NCBI GenBank assembly: GCA_937960625.1
Contig: CALGPD010000273.1
Location: forward strand, 1 to 42,111
Reading direction: 5' to 3'
From: an uncultured Spirochaetia bacterium
GTDB lineage: Bacteria; Spirochaetota; CALGPD01
Length of the DNA: 42,111 bases
Part shown: positions 33,845 through 42,058 of the stretch, piece by piece
How positions within the stretch are numbered: the stretch's first letter is position 1
Layout of the letters: each line of letters begins with the position of its first letter
Translations under genes and position numbers: made by a program
Notes under the pieces: model-generated
Database searches by the model: none
Told to the model about the DNA's origin: nothing
The model's input: the letters and a program-made list of their open reading frames with translations, nothing else

Positions 33845-34891
33845 ATGCACCCAATACTATTTACATTAAACCGGAACACAGTTTTCTCAACGCTTTATAT
33901 TTGTCTTTTAATTTTACTAACAGGCGCAACCGTTCTTCTATTTATGAAGAATAATTTGGACCGCAAAGCAAAATTTAAGTTTTTATCATATAAGTTTAAA
34001 CCTGAATTAAGCAAAACTTTTAAATACACTGCGTTGTCAATAACATTCTTATTAATAATACCAATTGCGTATTTTCTTTTATCAGGAAAACAAAACCTGC
34101 AAATCGATTCGTATTCAATTTTCTTTACAGGTGGATTCATTGCAGGGATTTTACTCACATTGTTCTTTATATCAAAATATACTGAAATTGATAAACTAAT
34201 GTTTTTATATTTCATTTGTGTAATTCTGATATCTTCCATATTCGGAGCAAAATTATTTTCAGCGTTGTTCGATTTTCAAACCGAAAAGCACTCACCGCCT
34301 TTAGCCTTTTTTAACAACCCTCTTGCTATTTTTACCGGACAAGTAGGTTTCGTTATATATGGCGGATTAATATTCGCTGTAATTGGCGGCCTGATATATT
34401 TAAAAATCAAAAATAACTATATAAGCGAAATACCAGATGCTATTTCACCTTCATTGTTTCTGGGAATATTTTTCGGAAGAATTGGTTGTTTCTTAAACGG
34501 CTGCTGTTTTGGAAAATGCGTATCCAAACCCGGTTTGTTATCAATCCCATGGATGAGTTTTAAGGAAACCACCGGCACGTATAGATTTTATTTCGATTCA
34601 GGTTTTGCAAAATGTGAAATAGTTAACACCCAGTTAATATCATCTTTTTTCGCCTTAATTATGTTCATTCTATTTTTATTTTTATACCACGGAAGAAAAA
34701 AACTTTTAAAAGGGATATTACTCCCGTTGGCATTCCAAATGTATTCAATTTTCAGGTTTATTATTGAATTTTACAGAGGAGACAATCCTGATTGGATTTT
34801 TGGAATGACAATTTCTCAAATTATAAGTATTTTTGTATTTAGTATTTCAACTTTACTAATTTTAAAATTAAAATTTAAAAATGAAAACTGA
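33845..34891 (+). CDS. lgt: Prolipoprotein diacylglyceryl transferase
   Basis: Integral inner-membrane enzyme that moves a diacylglyceryl group from phosphatidylglycerol onto the lipobox Cys, the first step of lipoprotein maturation. The signature is GRIGCFLNGCCFGK at 211-224, the Cys-rich variant common outside Proteobacteria. The second essential arginine is in IIEFYRGD (Arg311). Helices fill the rest. At 348 residues it is about 60 longer than E. coli Lgt, because of an N-terminal extension with extra helices (about 13-80). The ATG directly follows the stop of the carbonic anhydrase gene. Several lipoproteins in this window are its likely substrates. It overlaps rluD by 11 bases. Confidence 0.87.
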   Translation: MHPILFTLNRNTVFSTLYICLLILLTGATVLLFMKNNLDRKAKFKFLSYKFKPELSKTFKYTALSITFLLIIPIAYFLLSGKQNLQIDSYSIFFTGGFIAGILLTLFFISKYTEIDKLMFLYFICVILISSIFGAKLFSALFDFQTEKHSPPLAFFNNPLAIFTGQVGFVIYGGLIFAVIGGLIYLKIKNNYISEIPDAISPSLFLGIFFGRIGCFLNGCCFGKCVSKPGLLSIPWMSFKETTGTYRFYFDSGFAKCEIVNTQLISSFFALIMFILFLFLYHGRKKLLKGILLPLAFQMYSIFRFIIEFYRGDNPDWIFGMTISQIISIFVFSISTLLILKLKFKNEN

Positions 34892-35810
34892 AAAATATAA
34901 ATTCGTTGTTTACGAAACCAACAGCAACCTAAGGCTTGATACATTTTTAACAGAAAAGTTAGGCCATGCAGGTATCAATTTATCAAGAAGCTATATCGCA
35001 TCCTTAATTACCAACGCGCAAGTTAACGGTAAAATAAAAAAGCCTTCTTATAAAGTTTTAAGCGGAGATAAAATCGAATTCATTCTGCCGTTTATTCAAG
35101 AAGATAAACTTGAGTATGACCCAAACATTAAGATTGAAATACTCTTTGAAGATTGCGAAATAATTGTAATTAATAAACCCCCGGGCCTTGTTGTACATCC
35201 CGCTCCGGGTAATAAAACCGGTACACTTGTAAACGGAATATTAAATAAAATTAAAAACCCTGAAAGCTTTCCTGATCCCTTAAGGCCGGGGATTGTGCAC
35301 AGATTGGATAAAGAAACTTCAGGAATAATCGTTGTATGTAAAAACATTAATGCTTATAACGAAATGGTATATATGTTTAAAAACAGGTATATAAAAAAAA
35401 CATATTATGCAATCGTAAAATCTGACAGTTTACCTGATTCGGGAATGATAAATACACCAATAGGAAGAAGTGAGTTTAACAGAAAAAAATTTTCGGTTAG
35501 GGAAACCGGTAAACCCGCGCTAACACATTACAATGTTATTTCCAAAAACAACGGACATTCTCTCCTTGAAATTGATCTTAAAACAGGAAGAACTCATCAA
35601 ATACGTGTACATCTTGCAAGTTTAAATGCGCCTGTGGTTGGAGATAAAATTTACGGTAGAAAAAACTCGAATTATACTACAAGGGGAATGGCATTGTGCG
35701 CTAAAAAAATAGAATTCCCCCACCCTGCAGGATGCATAATGTGCAGTTTTGAAACTGGGCTGCCAATGCATTTTACAAAGCTATTAGAAGAAATTGAAAT
35801 ATTTTTATAG
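34881..35810 (+). CDS. rluD: RluD-family 23S rRNA pseudouridine synthase
   Basis: Isomerises specific uridines to pseudouridine, in 23S rRNA for RluD (positions 1911, 1915 and 1917 in E. coli). An N-terminal S4 RNA-binding domain (about 16-75; LRLDTFLTEKL) precedes the synthase fold. The catalytic Asp143 is in HRLDKETSG, with KPPGLVVHPAPG before and KTGRTHQIRVHLAS after. Length 309 is normal for RluD. It is the last gene of the gltA-lgt operon, overlapping lgt by 11 bases. Related RluC and RluA share these motifs; the S4 domain and the HPAPG motif favour RluD. Confidence 0.88.
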   Translation: MKTEKYKFVVYETNSNLRLDTFLTEKLGHAGINLSRSYIASLITNAQVNGKIKKPSYKVLSGDKIEFILPFIQEDKLEYDPNIKIEILFEDCEIIVINKPPGLVVHPAPGNKTGTLVNGILNKIKNPESFPDPLRPGIVHRLDKETSGIIVVCKNINAYNEMVYMFKNRYIKKTYYAIVKSDSLPDSGMINTPIGRSEFNRKKFSVRETGKPALTHYNVISKNNGHSLLEIDLKTGRTHQIRVHLASLNAPVVGDKIYGRKNSNYTTRGMALCAKKIEFPHPAGCIMCSFETGLPMHFTKLLEEIEIFL

Positions 35811-35891
35811 TTTTTACTTGATTTTTTAACCAGATTGCAATATCGTTACGATATATAATAAAACTGGCTAAATACATGGAGATACCCTAAA

Positions 35892-36209
35892 ATGGAACCA
35901 CAAAAAAAGATTAAAATTAACAAAAAAACCCATGTTCAAAGACGTGATAAACCGAAACAAGATTCTCTAAAAATTATCGAAAACACTTTAAAAAAATTGG
36001 AAAACAGATATAAACAATTCGGATTTAATGACAGCAAAGAAGAAGATTTCTTTAACGAAAATAAAGATAAAGAAATCGTATTACAATTAAAAAATAAAGA
36101 TGTTAGCGGCTCATTAGAGTTTATAGACAAATACCGGATTGGGATTAATCAAGACGGAACTTTGATTTATTATTATAAACACGCTATCATGGGATACTAT
36201 GTAAAATAA
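35892..36209 (+). CDS. Divergent Hfq-like RNA-binding protein
   Basis: A 105-residue protein whose C-terminal half looks like an Sm/Hfq fold. Residues about 52-104 can be aligned with E. coli Hfq. FFN matches FLN, and VLQLKNKDVSGSLEFIDKY matches the Sm1 strand pattern with the Gly at 73 and the F-(D/I-D)-(Q/K) motif. YYYKHAI at 93-99 is the Hfq Sm2 signature (Y-K-H-A-I). The N-terminal 50 residues are an extra, Lys/Gln-rich, partly helical arm that ordinary Hfq lacks. Hfq is a hexameric RNA chaperone for small RNAs, and divergent Hfq is known in spirochaetes such as Borrelia. GGAG precedes the ATG. It is probably in one transcript with the following DUF1963 gene (50-base gap). Confidence 0.68.
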   Translation: MEPQKKIKINKKTHVQRRDKPKQDSLKIIENTLKKLENRYKQFGFNDSKEEDFFNENKDKEIVLQLKNKDVSGSLEFIDKYRIGINQDGTLIYYYKHAIMGYYVK

Positions 36210-36259
36210 CCTTCTATCAGAAAATAACCGTACATAATAAATATTAACGAGGCAAGATA

Positions 36260-37105
36260 ATGGAACCCGAAACTCAGGACATAAATAATAACGATAACGT
36301 ATTACAGTTACCTAAAATGGATGAATCGCTTGACAGGCTTATTGTTGAGTTAAAAGAACATAAAAGACAAGGTGAATTATTAATTAACGAACCTAGCGAT
36401 GAAGAAACCGGTGTTACTTCAACAAAAATCGGCGGCATAAATTTTTATTTACCAGCCAATAAAAAATGGCCGGAGAATGAAGAAACCGGAGCAAAGCTAA
36501 CCCCTGTGGTTCAAATAAATATGCAGGATTTTGAGGACTATAACCAAAAAGAAAAAAAAGGAATTTTTCAATTATTCATTGACTTTGACTATAAATTAAA
36601 AGACGTTGTTCTTACTAAAAATACTATAGGTATAGAACTGCGTTATTTACAGGATATAGCAGAGAAAAAAGCGCGGAAGATTGAAATTTCTCCTGATGAA
36701 GTGAGCGCGGCATCTCCTTCTGTTATAAAAAGACAGAAATTCTTATCTTTACCATCAGCAAAATCACAGTTTGATTTACCCCAATCGCATTTATTCATGA
36801 AATGGGCATGGGACAAGCAGGCTAAAGATGGGGAAAGAATATGGAGTAAATATAATTACACTGAAGGCTTATACATTGAAGATGAATTATTAAGCCGTTT
36901 CGGCGGATATGCGCCGTGGATAAATAAAGACCAGACTCCGGTATGTAGTGTCTGCGGTAACAGAATGGATTTTCTCGCTGCTGTGGGTACCGAAGATACT
37001 GATTTTAATTTTGACGAAGACGGATATATTATGATATTTGCCTGCAACTTTATGTCCAAATGCGGAAGTTTAAATAATCCTTCTGTTATTATCCAGACAT
37101 ACTAG
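36260..37105 (+). CDS. DUF1963 (YwqG-like) protein
   Basis: Cytoplasmic protein of the YwqG/DUF1963 family, whose function is not established. Family landmarks are KIGGINFYLPANKKWPENEE at about 56-75, corresponding to the K-x-G-G-x-P...WP motif. VQINMQDF and KKGIFQLFIDFD follow as the L-Q-F-F/Y-D strand. Near the C-terminus, FGGYAPWINKDQTPVCSVCG (about 213-232) repeats the G-G-x-P-x-W-I pattern before a possible zinc-binding CxxC. Length 281 is normal. There is no signal peptide. GAGG precedes the ATG. It probably forms an operon with the Hfq-like gene. Confidence 0.78.
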   Translation: MEPETQDINNNDNVLQLPKMDESLDRLIVELKEHKRQGELLINEPSDEETGVTSTKIGGINFYLPANKKWPENEETGAKLTPVVQINMQDFEDYNQKEKKGIFQLFIDFDYKLKDVVLTKNTIGIELRYLQDIAEKKARKIEISPDEVSAASPSVIKRQKFLSLPSAKSQFDLPQSHLFMKWAWDKQAKDGERIWSKYNYTEGLYIEDELLSRFGGYAPWINKDQTPVCSVCGNRMDFLAAVGTEDTDFNFDEDGYIMIFACNFMSKCGSLNNPSVIIQTY

Positions 37106-37172
37106 GAATACAAAAATTTTTATTTTAAATCTTATTCTTTTTTATAAAAGCAGCAAAATCACAACATAAATA

Positions 37173-37195
37173 GAGACGTTGCAACGCAACGTTTC
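37173..37195. repeat. Short palindromic repeat, REP/MITE-like remnant
   Basis: GAGACGTTGC pairs with GCAACGTTTC (one G-T) around a three-base loop. It is GC-rich compared with its surroundings and has no T tract on either side, so it is unlikely to be a terminator. Inverted GAGACGTTGC sequences of this kind occur as dispersed repeats in some bacteria; only one copy was noticed here. Confidence 0.4.
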
Positions 37196-37321
37196 GTCAG
37201 ATATAATTACACAATCCTAAAAAGAAGAATAAATAGAAATTCACTTTTATAGAAAGAATCAAAGTTTTAAAAATTTATATACAAAAGATATGATTAATAG
37301 ATTTTCTAACATTTATAATAT

Positions 37322-37351
37322 TAGAGGCAGCAATAAATATTGCCGCCTCTA
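37322..37351. terminator. Bidirectional terminator hairpin, repeat family member
   Basis: A 14-base-pair stem with one A-C mismatch (37322-37335 with 37338-37351), then an AT-rich tract on the plus strand. It lies between the convergent DUF1963 and livF genes. It is the same sequence as the hairpin at 22570-22599, including the preceding ATAATAT. Confidence 0.72.
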
Positions 37352-37374
37352 TTTATATTTATTTTTCTTAAAAA

Positions 37375-38082
37375 TTAATGTCCTAGATAAGCTGCTTTCA
37401 TATGCGGGTTTTCAAGCAATTCTTTGCCTGTACCACTTAGGGTTATTCTACCGTTATCGAGTACGTATCCTCTACTTGCAAGCTTTAAGCTTTTTTGTAC
37501 GTTCTGTTCAACGAGTAGAACCGTAACTCCTTGTTTTAAAACTTCTTTTACAGCTTTAAACACATCAATTACTAAACTTGGAGCTAATCCTAATGAAGGT
37601 TCATCAATTAATAATAATTTAGGCTTTGCCATTAACGCGCGGCCTATTGCAAGCATCTGACGTTCACCACCACTCATTGTACCGGCTAACTGCTTTGTTC
37701 TTTCCTTTAATCTTGGGAAAAGGGTATATACATAGTCAATTGTATCCGCCATGACGGATTTTGCTTCATCTCTAAAAATAGCGCCCATTTCAAGATTTTC
37801 ATACACACTCATGTGTGGAAAGATTTGTCTACCTTCAGGTACATGTGCAATTCCTCTATTGACAATTTTATGAGATTCTTTATTTGTAATATCTTCACCG
37901 TCAAAGAATACTTGCCCCTTCTTGGATTTAATAATACCGGAAATAATTCTCATTATTGTAGTTTTACCGGCACCATTAGCGCCTACAATTGATACAATTG
38001 TTTGTTTCTCAACTTTAATACTAATATCCCATAAAGCTTGAACTAAGCCGTAATATGCATCAATATTTTTTAATTCGAGCAT
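37375..38082 (-). CDS. livF: Branched-chain amino acid type ABC ATPase LivF
   Basis: One of two ATP-hydrolysing subunits of a HAAT-family importer. Walker A GANGAGKTT is at about 35-43, and IAHVPEGRQIFPHMSVYENL contains the family-specific PEGR(Q/R)IFP motif that identifies LivF. The signature MSGGERQMLAIGRAL and Walker B LLLIDEPSLGLAP follow, then LLVEQN near the H-loop position. Length 235 is normal. It is the last gene of the operon; its ATG overlaps the livG stop by one base (TGATG). A repeat-family hairpin lies beyond its stop. Confidence 0.93.
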   Translation of the reverse strand: MLELKNIDAYYGLVQALWDISIKVEKQTIVSIVGANGAGKTTIMRIISGIIKSKKGQVFFDGEDITNKESHKIVNRGIAHVPEGRQIFPHMSVYENLEMGAIFRDEAKSVMADTIDYVYTLFPRLKERTKQLAGTMSGGERQMLAIGRALMAKPKLLLIDEPSLGLAPSLVIDVFKAVKEVLKQGVTVLLVEQNVQKSLKLASRGYVLDNGRITLSGTGKELLENPHMKAAYLGH

Positions 38083-38834
38083 CAGTCTTCCTCCTCTTTT
38101 CCAAGATAAGCTTCAATTACCTCAGGAGAGTTTACAACTTCGTTATACGTTCCCTGAGTAAGCATCTGACCGTAATTTACTACGATTACCCAGTCTGCCA
38201 TTTCTTTCACGGTATGCATAACGTGGTCAATTGAAATAACAGAAATACCTTCATCCCTGATACTCTTAATTAAATCAACCATTTCTTTGGCCTCAACCAT
38301 GTTCAAACCTTCCATAATCTCATCGAGCAAGAGTATCTCCGGTCCGGTTGCATAAGCTCTGGCAATTTCAAGCCTTTTGCGGTGTGCAAGAGGTAATTCG
38401 CTGCTATCATAGTCTTTATATTCTGTTAAATGTAAACGTTCGCAAATCTCTTCTGCTTTTTTCTTAGCTTCTTTCAGACTTCTATTAGCATGTCCGAAAA
38501 TAGCACCGGTGGTTATATTATCAAGAACGCTCATATCATCAAAAAGCTGCATTATCTGAAATGTACGCCCAATTCCCATTTTACAACGTTTATTCGGCTG
38601 TATATTTGTTATCTCAGTATCTTTGAAATATATTTGACCGGAAGTTAAAGGCAACACTCCAGAGATTAAGTTAAACGTAGTTGTTTTTCCTGCTCCGTTA
38701 GGGCCAATAACCGCTAAGATTTCTTTATTTCTTAAATCAAAACTAATTCCGTCAACGGCTTTTAGACCGCCGAAATGCTTTGATATTTTATCAATTTTTA
38801 AGACGATTTCTTTTTCTCGGCTATATGATTCCAT
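38082..38834 (-). CDS. livG: Branched-chain amino acid type ABC ATPase LivG
   Basis: Second ATPase of the importer. Walker A GPNGAGKTT is at about 42-50. MGIGRTFQIMQLFDDMSVLDN is typical of LivG apart from IMQLF in place of the common N-x-R/Q-LF. The signature is degenerate: ELPLAHRKRLEIARAYAT in place of LSGGQ, and Walker B is LLLLDEIMEGLN in place of DEPAAGLN. Such LPL-x-x-x-KRLEIARALAT...DEVMAGLN forms occur in this subfamily, so activity is still expected. The C-terminal YLG motif (VIEAYLGKE) is the usual LivG tail. It overlaps livM by 37 bases and livF by one base. Confidence 0.92.
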   Translation of the reverse strand: MESYSREKEIVLKIDKISKHFGGLKAVDGISFDLRNKEILAVIGPNGAGKTTTFNLISGVLPLTSGQIYFKDTEITNIQPNKRCKMGIGRTFQIMQLFDDMSVLDNITTGAIFGHANRSLKEAKKKAEEICERLHLTEYKDYDSSELPLAHRKRLEIARAYATGPEILLLDEIMEGLNMVEAKEMVDLIKSIRDEGISVISIDHVMHTVKEMADWVIVVNYGQMLTQGTYNEVVNSPEVIEAYLGKEEED

Positions 38835-39754
38835 AAACCTACTACTCCTTTTGGTAAGAATAATATTACCAGTATAATTACTAATCCGTATACCAGCATG
38901 TAACCGGTATCAACAATATTGCTTAATACTTCCTGTAAAACCACAAGTATAAAGCCGCCGATAATCGGCCCTATTGTTGAATACAAACCTCCAAGTACTG
39001 CAATCGCAAGCCCCATTGTTCCAATTTCAAGATTAAAAGTACTTGCAGGGTCTATAAAGTTACTGGTGTATGCGTAAAACATACCCAATAATGCCGCTAT
39101 ACCCGAGGATACGGTAAATATTAATACTTTATCTTTAACAATATCTATACCAACGACTTTTGCAACTTCTTCGTTACTTCTAATAGCTGTAAATGAATAA
39201 TGGTATTTGGAACGTTGAACATATTCCGAGAGAAAAATAATTGCGCCCATAAAGATAACAAAGAAATAATATATAGCGTAATCGTTTTGCCCTAAGATTA
39301 CAGGCAATGTAATACCCGCTGTACCGTTGGTAACTCCATCGAGCTGTGTAGCAACTGTTTGCATTACAAGCGTAAACGCCAGTGTCGCAATAGCAAAATA
39401 GAGGCCTTTCAACCTAAGAGTTACAATACCTAAAGCAAAAGCTATTGCCATACATAGAATCAAACTCACAATCATACTTGGAATTAGACCCATAACAGCG
39501 TATTTCTTAAACAATATAGCTGAAAAATATGCTCCAAGCCCGAAAAATGCCGGATGAGCAAAAGATACCTGACCGGTACGCGCTAGCATATCCCAAGCCA
39601 ATGCAAACGTAGCATAAAGAAAAATATGTTTACCGATTGTTAAGAAATAACTCGTTCCTTGTAACCCTGAAGCCAATAATGGAAATAATAATATTAAGGC
39701 TCCACCACCTATCATAAATATTTTTTCTGTTTGTTTTTTTGTTTCTATTTTCAT
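38798..39754 (-). CDS. livM: Branched-chain amino acid type ABC permease LivM
   Basis: Polytopic inner-membrane permease with about nine helices. ALAWDMLARTGQVSFAHPAFFGLGAY (quoted in part: LARTGQVSFAHPAFFGLGAY, about 51-70) is the canonical LivM segment, with His in place of the usual G-H/N. The cytoplasmic EAA-like loop is AIRSNEEVAKVVGIDIVKDK at about 191-210. GLAIAVLGGLYSTIGPIIGG follows in the second half, then the usual LPKGVVGLW end. Length 318 is normal. Its ATG overlaps the livH stop by four bases (ATGA). It pairs with LivH to form the translocation channel. Confidence 0.93.
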   Translation of the reverse strand: MKIETKKQTEKIFMIGGGALILLFPLLASGLQGTSYFLTIGKHIFLYATFALAWDMLARTGQVSFAHPAFFGLGAYFSAILFKKYAVMGLIPSMIVSLILCMAIAFALGIVTLRLKGLYFAIATLAFTLVMQTVATQLDGVTNGTAGITLPVILGQNDYAIYYFFVIFMGAIIFLSEYVQRSKYHYSFTAIRSNEEVAKVVGIDIVKDKVLIFTVSSGIAALLGMFYAYTSNFIDPASTFNLEIGTMGLAIAVLGGLYSTIGPIIGGFILVVLQEVLSNIVDTGYMLVYGLVIILVILFLPKGVVGLWNHIAEKKKSS

Positions 39755-40641
39755 TTTTTAAATAATCCTTCCGGTTTTACTATAAGAACGATTAAAATTA
39801 TTAAAAAGAAAACACCATCGCTCCATCCCGTACCACCGGGCACATATGTACCTACCGCAGATTCGATTATTCCCATGGTTAGAGATGCCCACAGCACCCC
39901 TTTAAGGTTACCCAAGCCTGCCATCATAATAATAGCAAAAGCTTTTAGTGTATACCCGAAGCCCATATGAGGATCAATACTAACTACTATACAAAGCATT
40001 ACCCCCGCAGATGCAGCAAGAGCAACGGATATACCGAATGCGATACGGAAAGTATTAACAACGTTAACACCGACTACCGAAGCGCCATAGCGGTTTTGCT
40101 CAACGGCTCTCATGGATTTACCGATTTTAGTATTTTTTAGGATATAAAATAATCCTATTACAATCCCTAAGGCCACAATAAAAATAATAAACTTGGCCAC
40201 ACTTATACCAATGCCCAATTTGGCATCTCCGATTAAATTGATATTCCACGCTTTTGAATATGCCGGTTCTGGATGAAGTGAAAAACTAGGTTTAGCGCCG
40301 GCTAAAATTTTAGCAAGATTGTGCAAGAAGATTGAAATACCAAAAGTAAGAATCAATTGGTTAATTTCTGGAGTAAACAATACTTTTTTCATTGAAACTT
40401 CGTAAGTAACGACACCTAAGAAGAAAACTATCATTCCTGCCAATACAATAGAAATTAGGGGATCAATACCCAAGATTTGATAGAAAAGATAACCTATAAA
40501 TGCGCCTATCATCAGGAATTCACCATGCGATAAGTTAATTATCGTTACTATACCTACAGCAATAGCTAAGCCTATAGTAGTAATCATGTAAATTCCGGAC
40601 TGCAAGACACCATTTACTATTACCTGAATAAATGTTTCCAT
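39751..40641 (-). CDS. livH: Branched-chain amino acid type ABC permease LivH
   Basis: Inner-membrane permease partner of LivM. It opens METFIQVIVNGVLQSGIYMI and has IVTIINLSHGEFLMIGAFIG, the LivH motif. The cytoplasmic loop is MRAVEQNRYGASVVGVNV, and SIDPHMGFGYTLKAFAIIMM with GGLGNLKG-like AGLGNLKG follows. I set the start at ATG 40641, where AGGAAGGG lies five bases upstream; the longer frame from TTG 40665 would add eight residues and has no ribosome site. The resulting 296 residues match the family. A hairpin separates it from livK, and it overlaps livM by four bases. Confidence 0.93.
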   Translation of the reverse strand: METFIQVIVNGVLQSGIYMITTIGLAIAVGIVTIINLSHGEFLMIGAFIGYLFYQILGIDPLISIVLAGMIVFFLGVVTYEVSMKKVLFTPEINQLILTFGISIFLHNLAKILAGAKPSFSLHPEPAYSKAWNINLIGDAKLGIGISVAKFIIFIVALGIVIGLFYILKNTKIGKSMRAVEQNRYGASVVGVNVVNTFRIAFGISVALAASAGVMLCIVVSIDPHMGFGYTLKAFAIIMMAGLGNLKGVLWASLTMGIIESAVGTYVPGGTGWSDGVFFLIILIVLIVKPEGLFKK

Positions 40642-40780
40642 GCTTCCCTTCCTTGTGATAAACAATTGGTTTTTTGCTCAATAATATTCTGATTTCCCAG
40701 TAAGTATGCTTTTAAGCATAATTAAAAACTACAAATTAAAGACTTTAGTTTATAATTTTTAAATCAGGCTTAAGAATAGC

Positions 40781-40813
40781 ATATCCGGGAATTGTTGTCA
40801 AACTCCCGGATAT
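40781..40813 (-). terminator. Intra-operon hairpin between livK and livH
   Basis: A perfect 10-base-pair stem (40781-40790 with 40804-40813) around a 13-base loop, 40 bases after the livK stop. There is no U tract on the minus strand, so it more likely attenuates or stabilises the livK transcript than fully terminates it. Confidence 0.55.
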
Positions 40814-40852
40814 TATTATATATGAAATTAAGATATAGTAATTAGTTAAATA

Positions 40853-42058
40853 CTATTTTTTCTTTCTTTCACTCCATTTTGGCATTGGATAAACGTGTTC
40901 TTTTTCCGCAACTTCTTTAGGATAAACAACAACGCTTTTTCCGTTTCTCCACTGGAAGCTCATCCATTCAGTAAAACCTTGATGTTTTATGAATTTACTA
41001 GGTTTGAAAGTTAAGTTACCAATTGGAGTTGCCATGTTAATTTCTGATAGAGCTTTCATAACTTTAGCTTTATCAAGGCTGCCGGCTTTTTTAATTGCTT
41101 CAGCGATAACCATTACATTAACATAACCCATTGGTGCCCAGTAAAGTTGTGGAGTTCTATTCCATTTAGCTTTAAACGCTTTAACGAATTTTTCTGATTC
41201 AGCGCTTTTGATACCAGGCGCCCATAATACTAATGCAGATACATATTCGCTAATCGCCATACCAGGGAATTCTTTCGGCCATGACGGAGGAACAGGATAA
41301 ACCATAGGAACGTTTACATCTAAGTTTCTCATCTGCTGCATTAAAGGAATAATATCAATATTGTAACAAATTACATAAAGAATGTCAGGTGTTACATTTT
41401 TAACTTTTGTTAAAATCGGCTCAAATTTTCCACTGCCTTTTTTGAAAGCTGTTTTCATAACAACTTTCATACCTTGCTCTTGAATCATTTTTTCAGCAAC
41501 TTTTGCGCCGTCAGAACCGAATTCGCTGTCTTCGTGTAAAATAGCTACTGTTTTACCACCTGTAGTTTTAAAAAACTTAACTGTTTCTGCTACGTTGTAA
41601 TAAGTCCATGGGTGAAGATGAAAAAACCAATCATCTTTAGCAAATATTTTTTCAACGCCTGTAGAAGCAGCGCCGCCCCAAACCATGATAGGTTTATATT
41701 TTTTAGCAATACCGGCTATAGCTTTTGTAACACCGCTGGTAAGACCGCCAATGAAAAATTTAACCTGATCTTTAGCTAATAATTTTTTGGTTTTAGTAAT
41801 ACCTTGGTCGGGCTTGAAAGCTGAATCTTCATAAATGATTTTGATTTTTTTGCCGCCTAAAAGACCTTTTTTGTTGATTTCTGCAACCGCAAGTTCCATA
41901 CCTTGCTTAATTGATTTTCCTAAACCGTGGCTTAATGGGATTAAAGCACCCATTTTGATTACGTTTTTATCGTCTCCACCGCCACCTTTACAATTGGTGA
42001 GTCCGATAGTCACTAATACTAATAAAATAGCAATGACAATTTTAACTTGTTTGGACAC
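40853..42058 (-). CDS. livK: Branched-chain amino acid type ABC substrate-binding lipoprotein
   Basis: Periplasmic binding protein of the importer, anchored by lipid. The signal peptide ends IGLTNC and is followed by KGGGGDDKN. The Peripla_BP_6 (type I) fold then runs to the end. IKMGALIPLSHGLGKSIKQG is the usual opening strand-helix, with GGKKIKIIYEDSAFKPDQGI and KFFIGGLTSGVTKAIAGIAK forming the ligand cleft. WFFHLHPW and LHEDSEFGSDGAKVAEKM follow. I choose GTG 42058 because AGGAGG lies six bases upstream; TTG at 42064 directly abuts that site. The mature ligand may be Leu/Ile/Val, but this family also takes up urea, amides and aromatic acids, so liv names denote family. It is the first gene of the operon; its promoter is probably beyond the window edge. 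Confidence 0.92.
   Translation of the reverse strand: MSKQVKIVIAILLVLVTIGLTNCKGGGGDDKNVIKMGALIPLSHGLGKSIKQGMELAVAEINKKGLLGGKKIKIIYEDSAFKPDQGITKTKKLLAKDQVKFFIGGLTSGVTKAIAGIAKKYKPIMVWGGAASTGVEKIFAKDDWFFHLHPWTYYNVAETVKFFKTTGGKTVAILHEDSEFGSDGAKVAEKMIQEQGMKVVMKTAFKKGSGKFEPILTKVKNVTPDILYVICYNIDIIPLMQQMRNLDVNVPMVYPVPPSWPKEFPGMAISEYVSALVLWAPGIKSAESEKFVKAFKAKWNRTPQLYWAPMGYVNVMVIAEAIKKAGSLDKAKVMKALSEINMATPIGNLTFKPSKFIKHQGFTEWMSFQWRNGKSVVVYPKEVAEKEHVYPMPKWSERKKK

Noticed and set aside
37173..37195. Terminator for the DUF1963 gene
   Set aside because: The stem is good but neither strand has a T tract. The hairpin at 37322-37351 is the better terminator, so this is listed as a repeat.
38082..38834. Inactive LivG because of a degenerate ABC signature
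   Set aside because: Walker A and the catalytic Glu of DEI are intact, and LPL-type signatures with DEVMAGLN-like Walker B occur in this subfamily, so loss of function is not indicated.
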